Shown here: positions 19,028 to 28,341 of the stretch, in pieces
Layout of the letters: each line of letters opens with the position of its first letter
Numbering within the stretch: position 1 is the first letter of the stretch
Assembly (NCBI GenBank): GCA_025062375.1
Contig: JANXAG010000010.1
Coordinates: 1 to 55,856, forward strand
Direction: 5' to 3'
DNA: 55,856 bases
Source of the DNA: Anaerolineae bacterium
GTDB taxonomy: Bacteria; Chloroflexota; Anaerolineae; SpSt-600
Program-made: the position numbers and the translations under genes
Notes under the pieces: generated by a model
Told to the model about the DNA's origin: nothing
The model's database searches: none
What the model saw: only the letters and a program-made list of their open reading frames with translations

Positions 19028-20014
19028 TTGAAGGAAAAGGATAGGATTCTCGTGCGGGTGGAACATCTTAAAAAATACTTTCCCATCACCAGGGGCATTA
19101 TTTTCCAAAGAACCATCGGCTATATCCGGGCGGTTGATGATGTGAGCTTTTTCATCCGCAAGGGGGAAACTTTCGGCCTTGTCGGAGAATCGGGCTCTGG
19201 CAAAACCACCGTTGGCCGTACCATCCTGCTGCTGCATCGCCCCACTTCCGGTAAAGTTTATTTTGATGGGATTGACCTTACGGCCCTCAAGGGCGAGGAA
19301 CTGCGCCGGATGCGCCGCCGAATGCAGATAATTTTCCAGGACCCCTATGCTTCCCTCAATCCCAGAATGACGGTTGGAGATATTATCGGAGAACCCCTGG
19401 AAATCCATGGGATCGCCAGGGGCAGGGAGAAACGCGAAAGGGTTATGGAACTTCTTCAGGTTGTGGGCCTTAATCCCTATTTCATAAACCGCTATCCCCA
19501 TGAGTTCTCTGGAGGCCAAAGACAGCGCATAGGGGTTGCCAGAGCCCTGGCTATGAATCCCGATTTCATCGTGTGCGACGAGCCCATCTCAGCTCTGGAT
19601 GTTTCAATCCAGGCTCAGATCATAAACCTTCTGGAGGAGCTTCAGGATAGATTCGGGCTCACTTATCTCTTCATAGCTCATGATCTGGCAGTGGTTCGTC
19701 ACATTTCCAATCGGGTGGCTGTAATGTATCTGGGCAAGATTGTGGAACTCACCGATCGTGACAGCCTTTACAACAACCCCCTCCACCCTTATACCCAGGC
19801 TCTTCTTTCGGCAATCCCTATTCCTGATCCGGTGGTGGAAGAACGCCGGCGGCGTATAATCCTCAAGGGAGAGATCCCAAGCCCAGCTAATCCTCCTTCA
19901 GGCTGTCGTTTCCATACACGCTGCCCGGTGGTAATGGATATTTGCAAAGAAGTGGAGCCAGAATTCAAGGACATAGGTGGCGAACATTGGGTCGCTTGCC
20001 ACAGAATTAGCTAA
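19028..20014 (+). CDS. Peptide ABC transporter ATP-binding protein (DppF/OppF type)
   Basis: Partner ATPase of the preceding gene. Walker [10 protein letters not shown], signature FSGGQRQR and Walker [13 protein letters not shown] are intact, and a C-terminal cysteine-bearing extension ([18 protein letters not shown]) follows. A GTG at 18995 would overlap the DppD gene by 17 bases. GGAGGTG at 19013-19019 fits better with the TTG at 19028, which gives the usual N-terminus ([20 protein letters not shown]). The length of about 328 residues is normal. The pair should work as a heterodimer with permeases encoded elsewhere. Confidence 0.92.
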   Translation: MKEKDRILVRVEHLKKYFPITRGIIFQRTIGYIRAVDDVSFFIRKGETFGLVGESGSGKTTVGRTILLLHRPTSGKVYFDGIDLTALKGEELRRMRRRMQIIFQDPYASLNPRMTVGDIIGEPLEIHGIARGREKRERVMELLQVVGLNPYFINRYPHEFSGGQRQRIGVARALAMNPDFIVCDEPISALDVSIQAQIINLLEELQDRFGLTYLFIAHDLAVVRHISNRVAVMYLGKIVELTDRDSLYNNPLHPYTQALLSAIPIPDPVVEERRRRIILKGEIPSPANPPSGCRFHTRCPVVMDICKEVEPEFKDIGGEHWVACHRIS

Positions 20015-20028
20015 AGGGGGTGTGTATA

Positions 20029-21405
20029 ATGAACCAGCGTATTTTGCGTGAAATTGAGAACATAGTGGGGGAAGGAAACGTCCTGGCCGACGATATAGAC
20101 CTCCTCCTTTATTCCTACGATGCTTCCTTTCCCGAAAGCAAGCCCGATGTGGTGGTTTTCCCTCGGTCTGTTGAGGAAATTTCCCGCATAATGGCCTTAG
20201 CTTCAGCCGAGCAAATCCCAGTTATACCCAGAGGAGCAGGGACAGGGCTGAGCGGAGGGGCCGTTCCGGTAAAGGGGGGAATGATCCTTTCCCTCACCAG
20301 GATGACCCGTATCCTTAAAATAGATACTGAAAACCTGGTGGTGGAAGTGGAGCCGGGAGTCGTGAATTCCCACCTACAGATAGCTTTAGCTCCTTACGGC
20401 CTCTTTTACCCTCCCGATCCAGCCAGCATGAAGGTTTGCACCCTGGGAGGGAACGTAGCGGAAAATGCCGGTGGCCCCCGTTGCCTGAAGTACGGAGTGA
20501 CCAAAGATTATGTTTTGGGGCTGGAAGTGGTTCTGCCCGATGGAGAGATAATCCACACCGGGGGTCAGGTTATAAAGAACACCTCGGGGTATGACCTCAC
20601 CCGCCTCTTTGTGGGGTCTGAGGGCACCCTTGGGGTAATAACCAAGATAATTTTAAGGGTTCTGCCCCTCCCCGAGGCTAAAAAGACCATGCTGGCGATA
20701 TTTGACTCCTTGGATGCAGCTTCAAAGACCGTCAGCGCCATCGTGGCGGCTGGCATAATACCTACAACACTGGAACTTATGGACAACCTCCTCATCCGTT
20801 GTGCCGAGGAATTCACCCATGTTGGTCTCCCCACGGATGCCGAAGCCCTGCTCCTCATAGAGGTGGACGGGGCTAAGGAAGCTCTTCCTCCTCAGGTTCA
20901 GGCTATAGAAAACATTTGCCGCAGGGAAGGGGTAAGAGAGATAAGGATCGCTGCCTCTGCTGCTGAAGTGGATAGACTGTGGCTTGCTCGCAGGACAGTT
21001 ATAGGAGCTGTTGCCAGGGTCAGGCCTTCATTGGTCCTTCAGGATGTGACCGTTCCCAGAAGCCTCTTGCCGGAGATGGTGTCCCGCGTTGTTGAAGTAT
21101 CCAGAAAAGTGGGCTTGCCTATAGGTGTCCTTGCCCACGCTGGCGATGGCAACCTTCATCCCCTCATCCTCTTTGATAGCCGTATTCCGGGGGAGCTGGA
21201 GAAAGTCCATCAGGCTGAAGAGGAGATCTTCGCCTCGGCCATTGAGCTTGGAGGAACCCTTACAGGGGAACATGGCATAGGCCTCACCAAGAGGGAATAT
21301 TTCTCCTGGCAATTTTCGCCAAAGGAGATGGAAGTTACGAGAAACATTAAAAAGGCCTTTGACCCGATGAACATTTTGAATCCAGGAAAGATTTTGCCAG
21401 AATAG
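20029..21405 (+). CDS. glcD: FAD-linked oxidase, glycolate/D-lactate dehydrogenase GlcD type
   Basis: Flavoprotein subunit that oxidises a 2-hydroxyacid such as glycolate or D-lactate. The PCMH-type FAD-binding domain has PRGAGTGLSGGAVPVKGG (~72-89), ENAGGPRCLKYGVTKDYVLG and TSGYDLTRLFVGSEGTLG. The C-terminal oxidase domain has HAGDGNLHPLILFD and EHGIGLTKREY. The start is the ATG at 20029, with AAAGGGGG at 20013-20020; the GTG at 20020 is an alternative. The length of 458 residues is typical. The next gene is its iron-sulfur partner, so electrons probably pass from FAD through [4Fe-4S] clusters to quinone. A GlcE subunit is not present, as in many two-subunit bacterial versions. Substrate choice is not readable. 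Confidence 0.93.
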   Translation: MNQRILREIENIVGEGNVLADDIDLLLYSYDASFPESKPDVVVFPRSVEEISRIMALASAEQIPVIPRGAGTGLSGGAVPVKGGMILSLTRMTRILKIDTENLVVEVEPGVVNSHLQIALAPYGLFYPPDPASMKVCTLGGNVAENAGGPRCLKYGVTKDYVLGLEVVLPDGEIIHTGGQVIKNTSGYDLTRLFVGSEGTLGVITKIILRVLPLPEAKKTMLAIFDSLDAASKTVSAIVAAGIIPTTLELMDNLLIRCAEEFTHVGLPTDAEALLLIEVDGAKEALPPQVQAIENICRREGVREIRIAASAAEVDRLWLARRTVIGAVARVRPSLVLQDVTVPRSLLPEMVSRVVEVSRKVGLPIGVLAHAGDGNLHPLILFDSRIPGELEKVHQAEEEIFASAIELGGTLTGEHGIGLTKREYFSWQFSPKEMEVTRNIKKAFDPMNILNPGKILPE

Positions 21406-21417
21406 GGGGAGATAGAG

Positions 21418-22530
21418 ATGGAACTCCATGAAGCCCTTTACAGGTGCAATAAATGTGGTTTCTGCCAGGCTTCTTGCCCCTTTTACCAGTTCACACGAGA
21501 AGAGTGGAGCAGCGCCCGAGGAAGGCTCAGGCTAATAAGGGAAGCTCTGGAAGGCCGGCTTGCTACTTCTGATAAATACAGCCGAAGGCTGTACCGCTGT
21601 TTCATGTGCGGAGCTTGTTCTGTTACCTGCCCGAGCGGGGTGCCGGTGGAGGAAATCCTCCTCAAAACCAGAGAGGCATTGGCTCTCAAGGGGTTCATCC
21701 CTTCCCCCCTGGAAGAGTTAGGCCTGAGAGTTAGTTCTACAGGCAATATCTCAGGGGAAGACAAATCCCTGCGCCTTTCCTGGGCTCAGAACCTGGATTT
21801 TCCCGTCCGCCGCAATGGTAAGCCAGAGATGGTTTACTTCGTAGGGTGTGTTTCATCCCTGTATCCCCAGGCCTATGGCCTTCCTCAGAGCATGGTTTAC
21901 CTTCTGGAAAGGTGTGAGGTTAATTACTCGGTTCTGGGGGAAGAAGAAGTCTGTTGCGGCTATCCTCTCCTCATCAATGGGCAAGTAGAACTGGCCAGGG
22001 ACATGGCCAAGAAGAACATCTCCAGAGTAAAAGAAACTGGAGCCAGCGTTCTTCTGACCACCTGCCCCTCCTGTTACAGGATGTGGAAGAAATTTTACCC
22101 GGAGCTTCTCGGGGAAGATAGCGGCCTGAAAGTGATTCACTCAGTTCAATGGCTTGCAGAGGCTGGGCTTTCCTTCAAACCCTTTGAGGAAAAACTTTCC
22201 TATCATGACCCATGCGATTTGGGGCGGGGCTGCAAGATTTACGAAGAGCCCAGGGCTTTCCTGAGTTCTATCCCCGGCGTAAAACTGGTAGAAATGCCTT
22301 TCACCAAAGGCGAAGCCCTCTGTTGCGGGGGCGGGGGCAATGTGGAAAGCCTTGAACCCTCAGCTGGTGAAGAAGTGGCCAAGATGCGCCTTGAGCAGGC
22401 CCGTATTGCAGGGGCGGGTATAGTAATCACCGCCTGCCCCCAGTGCCGGAGAACTCTCTCAAGGGCCGCAAGGGGAATGGGCCTGAGAGTTCTGGACATT
22501 GTGGAACTTGGGGCGAAGCTATTGACATAG
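21418..22530 (+). CDS. glcF: Iron-sulfur subunit, GlcF type
   Basis: Electron-transfer partner of GlcD. Two ferredoxin motifs are seen at the N-terminus, CNKCGFCQASCP (~9-20) and CFMCGACSVTCP (~61-72), each able to bind a [4Fe-4S] cluster. Two cysteine-rich CCG domains of the heterodisulfide-reductase type follow: VGCVSSLYP..EEVCCGYPL..CPSCYRMW and HDPCDLGRG..ALCCGGGGNV..CPQCRRT. The length of 370 residues is normal, and all cysteines expected of the family are present. The ATG lies 12 bases after the glcD stop with GGGGGAG upstream. Membrane association is likely through a partner or by peripheral binding; no membrane helix is visible. Confidence 0.93.
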   Translation: MELHEALYRCNKCGFCQASCPFYQFTREEWSSARGRLRLIREALEGRLATSDKYSRRLYRCFMCGACSVTCPSGVPVEEILLKTREALALKGFIPSPLEELGLRVSSTGNISGEDKSLRLSWAQNLDFPVRRNGKPEMVYFVGCVSSLYPQAYGLPQSMVYLLERCEVNYSVLGEEEVCCGYPLLINGQVELARDMAKKNISRVKETGASVLLTTCPSCYRMWKKFYPELLGEDSGLKVIHSVQWLAEAGLSFKPFEEKLSYHDPCDLGRGCKIYEEPRAFLSSIPGVKLVEMPFTKGEALCCGGGGNVESLEPSAGEEVAKMRLEQARIAGAGIVITACPQCRRTLSRAARGMGLRVLDIVELGAKLLT

Positions 22531-22690
22531 ATTTTCCGCTCTGGTTATCGGGTCTGCAAGACCACCCTTGGGGGGGTAAACCGAAAAGGCTATCAGGCCC
22601 TCTCGCGGAGGAAATCTTTTGCTATTGATGAAATTTACCCCTGCCCAGGAACTCCGGGAGGGAAATTATTGCGCAAACACAGGAGGTGGT

Positions 22691-23869
22691 ATGGCTCCCT
22701 ACCTTGCCTTGAATTACATCATTACCTTTATCTGCTTCACCGATACCCACCTTCTCCTTCCCATAATGTCCCTTTATGCTCTGAGCATCGGTGCCAGCGT
22801 GGGAGCGATAGGCATTATTGTGGGGCTTTACTCCGCAATCAATACCCTGGCCAACATCTTCTTTGGCCGGCTAATTGACAGGGTGGGCTATAAAAGTCCT
22901 TTGATTTTTGGGCTATTTGGCGATGCCCTATGCATGTTTGGCTATACTCTGTGCCAATCTCCCGTCTGCCTGGCCCTATTGCGCGGCCTTCACGGGTTAG
23001 CAGGTGGAATAGCTGGACCAGCGACCATGTCCTTTACCGGGCAGCGTGTAACCAGAGGAAAGAGGGGAAGAGGTATGGGTTTCTACGGAGCCGCCCTAGC
23101 TTTAGCAAGCCTTATAGGCTATGGACTGAGCGGAATTTTAGCTTCCCGTTTGGGATACAAAGCCGTCTTCTACTTTGGATCGGCTTTGTTGTTTTTGGGC
23201 GGGATTTTGGCTTTGGCAATGCCAAGAGGTAAGCCTATCGCTCGCCCGGAAGTGGTCGTTGGGGAAGAACTAAGGAAAATAGGAAGCCTTTTGAAAAGAA
23301 GGGGGTTAATCATTTCTTACTGCTCTGTATTTGCTCAGTATTTCGCTTTCGGCAGTGTGGTCACTCTGTTGCCTCTGTATGTTAAAGGGTTAGGAATGGA
23401 AGCCTTTCAGGTGGCCATGCTCCTCGCCACCTTCACTATTGCTTTCATCTTTCTCCAGTTACCATCCGGGTTTCTGTCTGACAAAGTAGGGCGCTGGATA
23501 CCTGTTGTTGCAGGGCTTTCATTAAGCGTCGTATCCCTGGTTGCTTTGCCCACTTTGAAGACCTTCACCTCTCTTGCTGCAGTTATGGCGCTATATGGCA
23601 TGGCTTACAGCTTATTATTCCCCTCCATATCAGCCCTAATCACCGATTATACTGACCATGGGGAACAAGGGTTAGCCACAGGAATCTTTCATGCTTTGCT
23701 TACCGCTGGCGTTGGCTTTGGGGCGCCTTTCATGGGCTGGGTTGCTGAATTAACGGGAATTGAGTTGGGCTTGGCCCTCAGCTCGGGGCCGTTTGCTTTA
23801 ACTTTGTTAATCCTCTTGCTCATTGGGGCCCTTGGCGGCATCGGAAAAGCAAGCAATGGACCTCATTAG
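22691..23869 (+). CDS. MFS transporter
   Basis: Major facilitator with about 12 hydrophobic segments. The loop 2-3 motif is recognisable as GRLIDRVGYKSP (~57-68) and its counterpart in the second half as SGFLSDKVGRWIP. AGGAGG at 22681-22686 points to the ATG at 22691, which starts right before the first helix. An upstream in-frame TTG at 22619 or ATG at 22628, with GGAGG at 22606-22610, would add 21-24 hydrophilic residues. The 160 bases before the gene hold no other feature apart from a short hairpin (GGTCT/AGACC). The substrate cannot be predicted. Its position after glcDF suggests, weakly, a hydroxyacid or a related organic acid. Confidence 0.88.
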   Translation: MAPYLALNYIITFICFTDTHLLLPIMSLYALSIGASVGAIGIIVGLYSAINTLANIFFGRLIDRVGYKSPLIFGLFGDALCMFGYTLCQSPVCLALLRGLHGLAGGIAGPATMSFTGQRVTRGKRGRGMGFYGAALALASLIGYGLSGILASRLGYKAVFYFGSALLFLGGILALAMPRGKPIARPEVVVGEELRKIGSLLKRRGLIISYCSVFAQYFAFGSVVTLLPLYVKGLGMEAFQVAMLLATFTIAFIFLQLPSGFLSDKVGRWIPVVAGLSLSVVSLVALPTLKTFTSLAAVMALYGMAYSLLFPSISALITDYTDHGEQGLATGIFHALLTAGVGFGAPFMGWVAELTGIELGLALSSGPFALTLLILLLIGALGGIGKASNGPH

Positions 23870-23909
23870 AGGTTCGGTGTCGGGGTAGCGTTTCCAGGGG
23901 CTTTCAGTA

Positions 23910-24716
23910 TCAAAAAACAACCGTAACAACGTAGTAATAAACGCCAATCGCTGCGAACAGAAGGCTGTCTATTCTATCCAGCATCCCTCCGTGACCCGGG
24001 AAGATGGTCCCTGAATCTTTAGCTCCAACCTGTCTTTTAATCATAGAAACAGCTAAATCCCCGAAGGGCGCAGTAGTAGCCACGATAATTCCCAGGGCCA
24101 GGCTGTGGTGCAGGGGAATTCCCGCAATGGTTCCGAGAACGATAGCCGCCAGCACTCCGGCCAGCCATCCGCCAATTGTTCCTTCCCAAGTTTTCTTGGG
24201 GCTCAGGCGGGGCCAGATGGGCCTCTTGCCCCATTTTAGCCCCACAAAGTAGGCTCCCGAGTCTTCCGCCCAGGTAATAAAAAGGGTTAACAAAACCCAG
24301 GTGTAACCATTGGGGAGGGAACGTAAAGAAACAAAATGGCTGATGAGCCAGCCGATATAGAATCCTCCCGCCAGGGTAAGAGCCCAATCAACGGCTGGGT
24401 AAATAGTCCGGCGAAAAAGTTGCCAGATGGTAGCAACCACTATCCACGCTGAGAGGCCAAAGGGGAGGAGGTTAAGGTGTGGCCAGAAAGCATTCAAGAC
24501 CAGAAAAGCGGTGAGGATAAGGCCCATTGGCCAGAGGGGATTGAACCCCCCTTTTTCCATTAATCGGAAAAACTCCCATGTGGCTATGAGGGCGGCCGCT
24601 CCCACTACTAAAGCGAAAAGTATTCCCCCAGCCCATGTTATTAGAATAATAGCCGGGATAAGCAAAGCAGCGACCAGGACCCGGTTTCGGAATTGGGATT
24701 GCTCTAATTTGGCCAT
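23910..24716 (-). CDS. cdsA: Phosphatidate cytidylyltransferase
   Basis: Integral membrane enzyme making CDP-diacylglycerol from phosphatidate and CTP, the branch point of phospholipid synthesis. The family signature lies near the C-terminus: SMIKRQVGAKDSG..FPGHGGMLDRIDS, with the conserved K-R, K-D and the Asp pair. Several hydrophobic helices precede it. The ATG at 24716 gives a normal short N-terminus (MAKLEQSQFRNRVLVAALLI). A GTG at 24764 inside uppS would add 16 residues, and neither start has a clear Shine-Dalgarno site. It is last in the rpsB-tsf-pyrH-frr-uppS-cdsA order found in many bacteria and meets the MFS gene tail to tail with a 40-base gap. Confidence 0.92.
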   Translation of the reverse strand: MAKLEQSQFRNRVLVAALLIPAIILITWAGGILFALVVGAAALIATWEFFRLMEKGGFNPLWPMGLILTAFLVLNAFWPHLNLLPFGLSAWIVVATIWQLFRRTIYPAVDWALTLAGGFYIGWLISHFVSLRSLPNGYTWVLLTLFITWAEDSGAYFVGLKWGKRPIWPRLSPKKTWEGTIGGWLAGVLAAIVLGTIAGIPLHHSLALGIIVATTAPFGDLAVSMIKRQVGAKDSGTIFPGHGGMLDRIDSLLFAAIGVYYYVVTVVF

Positions 24717-24729
24717 GTAGGAGGAGCTT

Positions 24730-25443
24730 TTACCTTTCTTTGAGGAGTCCAAATCTTCTTTCACGGCGGCTGTAATCTAAAAGGGCTTTGTATAATTCTT
24801 CCTCGTCAAAATCGGGCCAGTAAACGGGCGTGGAATAATACTCAGCGTAGGCGCTTTGCCAGAGGAGAAAATTGGAGAGCCTCATCTCTCCAGCCGTCCG
24901 AATTATAAGGTCAGGGTCAGGAATGCCAGCGGTGTAAAGGTGCGAAGAGATAAGCTCTTCGTTAATTTCCTCAGGTTTGTAGCCTTTAGCAACTATCTTG
25001 CGAACCGCATCTACGATCTCAGTTCTGCCTCCGTAATTGAAAGCCACGCACAGAATAAGGCGATCGTTCTCCTTGGTAGCTTCCACCACCTGGCGGATTT
25101 TTTCCTGAAGTTCCTCAGGGACTCCATCCATCCGGCCTATATGGCGGACCTGCACCCCTTCCTTTACCAGTTCGGGCAGCGATTGGTCTATATACTGGTT
25201 CAATAAATTGAAGAGGCCCTCCACTTCCTCTCTGGGCCTTCCCCAGTTTTCAGTGGAGAAGGCATAGATAGTCACGTATTTTATCCCCCATTCTCCACAG
25301 GCTCTGAGGACACGGCGCAAGTTTTCTGCTCCAGCTCTGTGGCCTGCCAATCTTGGCAATCCCCTTTGTTTAGCCCAGCGCCCGTTGCCGTCCATTATAA
25401 AACCGATATGCTTTGGAAGGTTCTGAATCGCCTCTTTCTTCAC
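24730..25443 (-). CDS. uppS: Isoprenyl (undecaprenyl) diphosphate synthase
   Basis: cis-Prenyltransferase that adds isopentenyl units to farnesyl diphosphate to make the C55 carrier for cell-wall and glycan assembly. The signature [18 protein letters not shown] carries the catalytic Asp at residue 18. FSTENWGRP and [18 protein letters not shown] are also intact, as is the late aromatic stretch [11 protein letters not shown]. The length of 237 residues is typical. GTG is the start, seven bases after the frr stop. It is co-transcribed with ribosome and lipid genes in the conserved order. Confidence 0.95.
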   Translation of the reverse strand: MKKEAIQNLPKHIGFIMDGNGRWAKQRGLPRLAGHRAGAENLRRVLRACGEWGIKYVTIYAFSTENWGRPREEVEGLFNLLNQYIDQSLPELVKEGVQVRHIGRMDGVPEELQEKIRQVVEATKENDRLILCVAFNYGGRTEIVDAVRKIVAKGYKPEEINEELISSHLYTAGIPDPDLIIRTAGEMRLSNFLLWQSAYAEYYSTPVYWPDFDEEELYKALLDYSRRERRFGLLKER

Positions 25444-25449
25444 TTTCTT

Positions 25450-26007
25450 TCAGATCTCCATTATCTCTTTTTTCTTGACTTCCCCGATCTCGTCTATCTT
25501 CTTCACTATCTCTTCGGTCATCTCATCAAGCCTGTCTCTGGCCCGGAAGAATTCGTCTTCGGAGATAAGTTTTTCGTCCTGCAGTTCTTTCAGCTGCTCC
25601 AGGCCATCCCGCCGACAGTTACGGACAGCTATTTTGGCTTCTTCAAGCCTCCTGGAGACTACCTTGACGAGCTCTTTGCGCCTTTCCTCTGTGAGGCGTG
25701 GAATATTTATCCTTATGACCTTGCCATCGTTCATGGGAGTAAGGCCCAGGTCCGATTTGAGGATAGCCTTCTCTATGGCGGGTAAGGCGGAAGAATCCCA
25801 CGGCCTCACCACCAGAAGCCTGGGCTCCGGAGCCGTTATAGAAGCGAGCTGGTTCAGAGGTAAAAGGGTCCCGTAGTATTCCACCTTTACTTTCTCCAGA
25901 AGAGCAGGAGAAGCACGCCCTGTCCTCAGAGCCTTGAGGTCTTCCTGAAGAACTTCTACAGCTTTTTCCATTCGGGACCGCACATCCTTAAAGATTTCTT
26001 CCACCAT
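25450..26007 (-). CDS. frr: Ribosome recycling factor
   Basis: Splits post-termination ribosomes together with EF-G. AAGGAGG lies eight bases before the ATG at 26007, giving exactly 185 residues, the standard length; an in-frame start at 26025 would add six. Conserved segments are RTGRASPALLEKVKVEYYG, LNQLASI, PRLTEERRKELVK, AVRNCRRD and SEDEFFRARDRLDE, all expected in RRF. It lies between pyrH and uppS in the classic order. Confidence 0.96.
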   Translation of the reverse strand: MVEEIFKDVRSRMEKAVEVLQEDLKALRTGRASPALLEKVKVEYYGTLLPLNQLASITAPEPRLLVVRPWDSSALPAIEKAILKSDLGLTPMNDGKVIRINIPRLTEERRKELVKVVSRRLEEAKIAVRNCRRDGLEQLKELQDEKLISEDEFFRARDRLDEMTEEIVKKIDEIGEVKKKEIMEI

Positions 26008-26018
26008 ATTGGCCTCCT

Positions 26019-26738
<720 letters not shown>

Positions 26739-27362
26739 TCATTTCAAAGGCTCGCCCAACTCAAAGCGCACAAATCGCCTTATCACCACATTTTCCCCGA
26801 GTTTGGCTATGGTTTGGGTGATGACCTCTTCCACCGTGGCATTTTCGTCTTTGAGGAATGGCTGACGCAGGAGGCAAACTTCCCGGTAGAACTCTTCCAG
26901 CTTGTTTTCCACTATTTTCTCTAAAACCTCGGGAGATTTATCTGAACCTCGGTATTCGGCGAGAATTTCGGCCTTTTTGGCCTCGATGACTTCAGGAGGT
27001 ATGTCTTCTGGCCTTATATAGAGGGGGTTAAAGGCCACCACCTGCATTGCTAAATCGTGGGCCAGGTTCCGGAAAATTTCCGTCTTGGCTACGAAATCTG
27101 TTTCGCAATTCAATTCCACCATTGCCCCTACTTTGTTGCCAGTGTGGATGTAGGCTTCAATGATTCCTTCCCGAGCCTGGCGGGTCATCTTCTTGGCGGC
27201 TATAGCGATTCCCCTTTCTTTGAGGTATTGTTTGGCTTTTTCTAAATCACCGCCGCTTTCTTCCAGAGCCTTCTTGCACTCAAGTATCCCGGCTCCAGTA
27301 AGTTCCCTAAGCTCTTTGATAAGCTGAGTGAGCTCCTTGCTTTGCTTCGGTTCTACGGCCAC
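26739..27362 (-). CDS. tsf: Elongation factor Ts, short form
   Basis: Guanine nucleotide exchange factor for EF-Tu. The N-terminal UBA-like domain with LRELTGAGILECKKALEESG and the motif NCETDFVAKTEIF in the core domain are present. With 207 residues it lacks the second half of the core repeat found in the ~280-residue enterobacterial protein. Short forms like this occur in Thermus, Deinococcus and Chloroflexota, which supports the taxonomic guess. The start is a GTG at 27362 with AAGGAGGTG just upstream, 12 bases after rpsB. Confidence 0.95.
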   Translation of the reverse strand: MAVEPKQSKELTQLIKELRELTGAGILECKKALEESGGDLEKAKQYLKERGIAIAAKKMTRQAREGIIEAYIHTGNKVGAMVELNCETDFVAKTEIFRNLAHDLAMQVVAFNPLYIRPEDIPPEVIEAKKAEILAEYRGSDKSPEVLEKIVENKLEEFYREVCLLRQPFLKDENATVEEVITQTIAKLGENVVIRRFVRFELGEPLK

Positions 27363-27374
27363 TTTGTCACCTCC

Positions 27375-28232
27375 TTATTCTTCTTCTTCAATCTCGATCT
27401 CCATTTCCTCCTCTTCTTCCTCAATTAGCTCTTGAGCCCCCTTGCCCATAAATTTGATCTTTTCTAGGACAGAAGGCCCAAGATAGCGTTCCGGAGCTTC
27501 CTCAAAGGAGATTTCCTCCTCTTCTTCGGCCACTTCGGCCTTAATGGTTTCATAGAGCTGACGGCCTTCCAGGACTGCGCTGGCAATTTCAGAGGTTATG
27601 ACTTTTATAGCCCTTATGGCATCATCGTTGGCTGGAATGCAATAGGTAACCAGTTCGGGGTCGGCATTCGTATCTACCACCCCTACCACCGGAATCCCAA
27701 GGCGATTGGCCTCTTTCACCGCCAGAGCTTCCTTGACTACGTCCACCACATAGAGCATGTCTGGAATTCTTTCAAGGCCTTTGAGGCCTCCAATTTTGCG
27801 GCGGAGGCGCTCCAGTTCCCTTTCCTTCTTGAGGGCCTCTTTTTTGGGAAGATGGTCAAACTCTCCCATCTCCTTCTGACGTTCCAGGTTCTCTAGGTAT
27901 TCAATGCGCTTTTTGATGGTCGTAAAGTTGGTGAGGGTTCCTCCAAGCCAGCGTATGTTAACATAAGGCATGCCACAGCGTTTGGCTTCAGTTTCTATAA
28001 TTTCCTGAGCCTGACGTTTTGTGCCCACAAAGAGGATTATTCCACCTTTGCTGGCAGTATCTTTAACCACTTCGCAGGCTTTTCCCAGAGCAGCAATGGT
28101 TTGCTGCAGATCTAAAATGTGAATGCCATTGCGCTCGGTAAAAATATAAGGCTTCATCTTGGGGTTCCACCGCTGTTTCCTGTGGCCGAAATGGACCCCT
28201 GCTTCCAAAAGGGTTTTCATGCTTACCGCCAC
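27375..28232 (-). CDS. rpsB: Ribosomal protein S2
   Basis: Small-subunit protein uS2. The N-terminus [22 protein letters not shown] and the segments [28 protein letters not shown] and [12 protein letters not shown] are diagnostic. A GTG at 28232 is the start, with GGAGG about seven bases upstream. The C-terminus has a long acidic tail (about the last 45 residues, rich in Glu, ending EIEIEEEE), longer than in enterobacterial S2. It leads the operon, and its promoter and a strong hairpin lie in the 100 bases upstream. Confidence 0.96.
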   Translation of the reverse strand: MAVSMKTLLEAGVHFGHRKQRWNPKMKPYIFTERNGIHILDLQQTIAALGKACEVVKDTASKGGIILFVGTKRQAQEIIETEAKRCGMPYVNIRWLGGTLTNFTTIKKRIEYLENLERQKEMGEFDHLPKKEALKKERELERLRRKIGGLKGLERIPDMLYVVDVVKEALAVKEANRLGIPVVGVVDTNADPELVTYCIPANDDAIRAIKVITSEIASAVLEGRQLYETIKAEVAEEEEEISFEEAPERYLGPSVLEKIKFMGKGAQELIEEEEEEMEIEIEEEE

Positions 28233-28274
28233 TTTCCTCTCCCTCCTTTCGCAAAGATTTTGGGCAATTTAAAA

Positions 28275-28290
28275 CCCCCAACGAGGGGGG
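28275..28290 (-). terminator. G+C-rich hairpin with T-run in the rpsB leader
   Basis: On the - strand CCCCCC-TCGTT-GGGGG is followed by TTTT. It sits about five bases after the predicted transcription start of rpsB and also downstream of the FAD oxidase gene, so it can stop read-through from that gene. It would also put a stable hairpin at the very 5' end of the rpsB mRNA. Confidence 0.6.
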
Positions 28291-28301
28291 CTTTCTAAAG
28301 A

Positions 28302-28330
28302 AGTATAGCACAAGGTAGAGCTTTATGCAA
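28302..28330 (-). promoter_or_regulatory. rpsB: Promoter of the rpsB-tsf-pyrH-frr-uppS-cdsA operon
   Basis: Read on the - strand, TTGCAT (28330-28325) and TATACT (28307-28302) are 17 bases apart. Transcription should start near 28295, leaving a leader of about 60 bases before the GTG of rpsB. The ribosomal protein S2 often represses its own operon through the leader; whether that happens here is not visible. Confidence 0.75.
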
Positions 28331-28341
28331 ATTTTTCTGGG

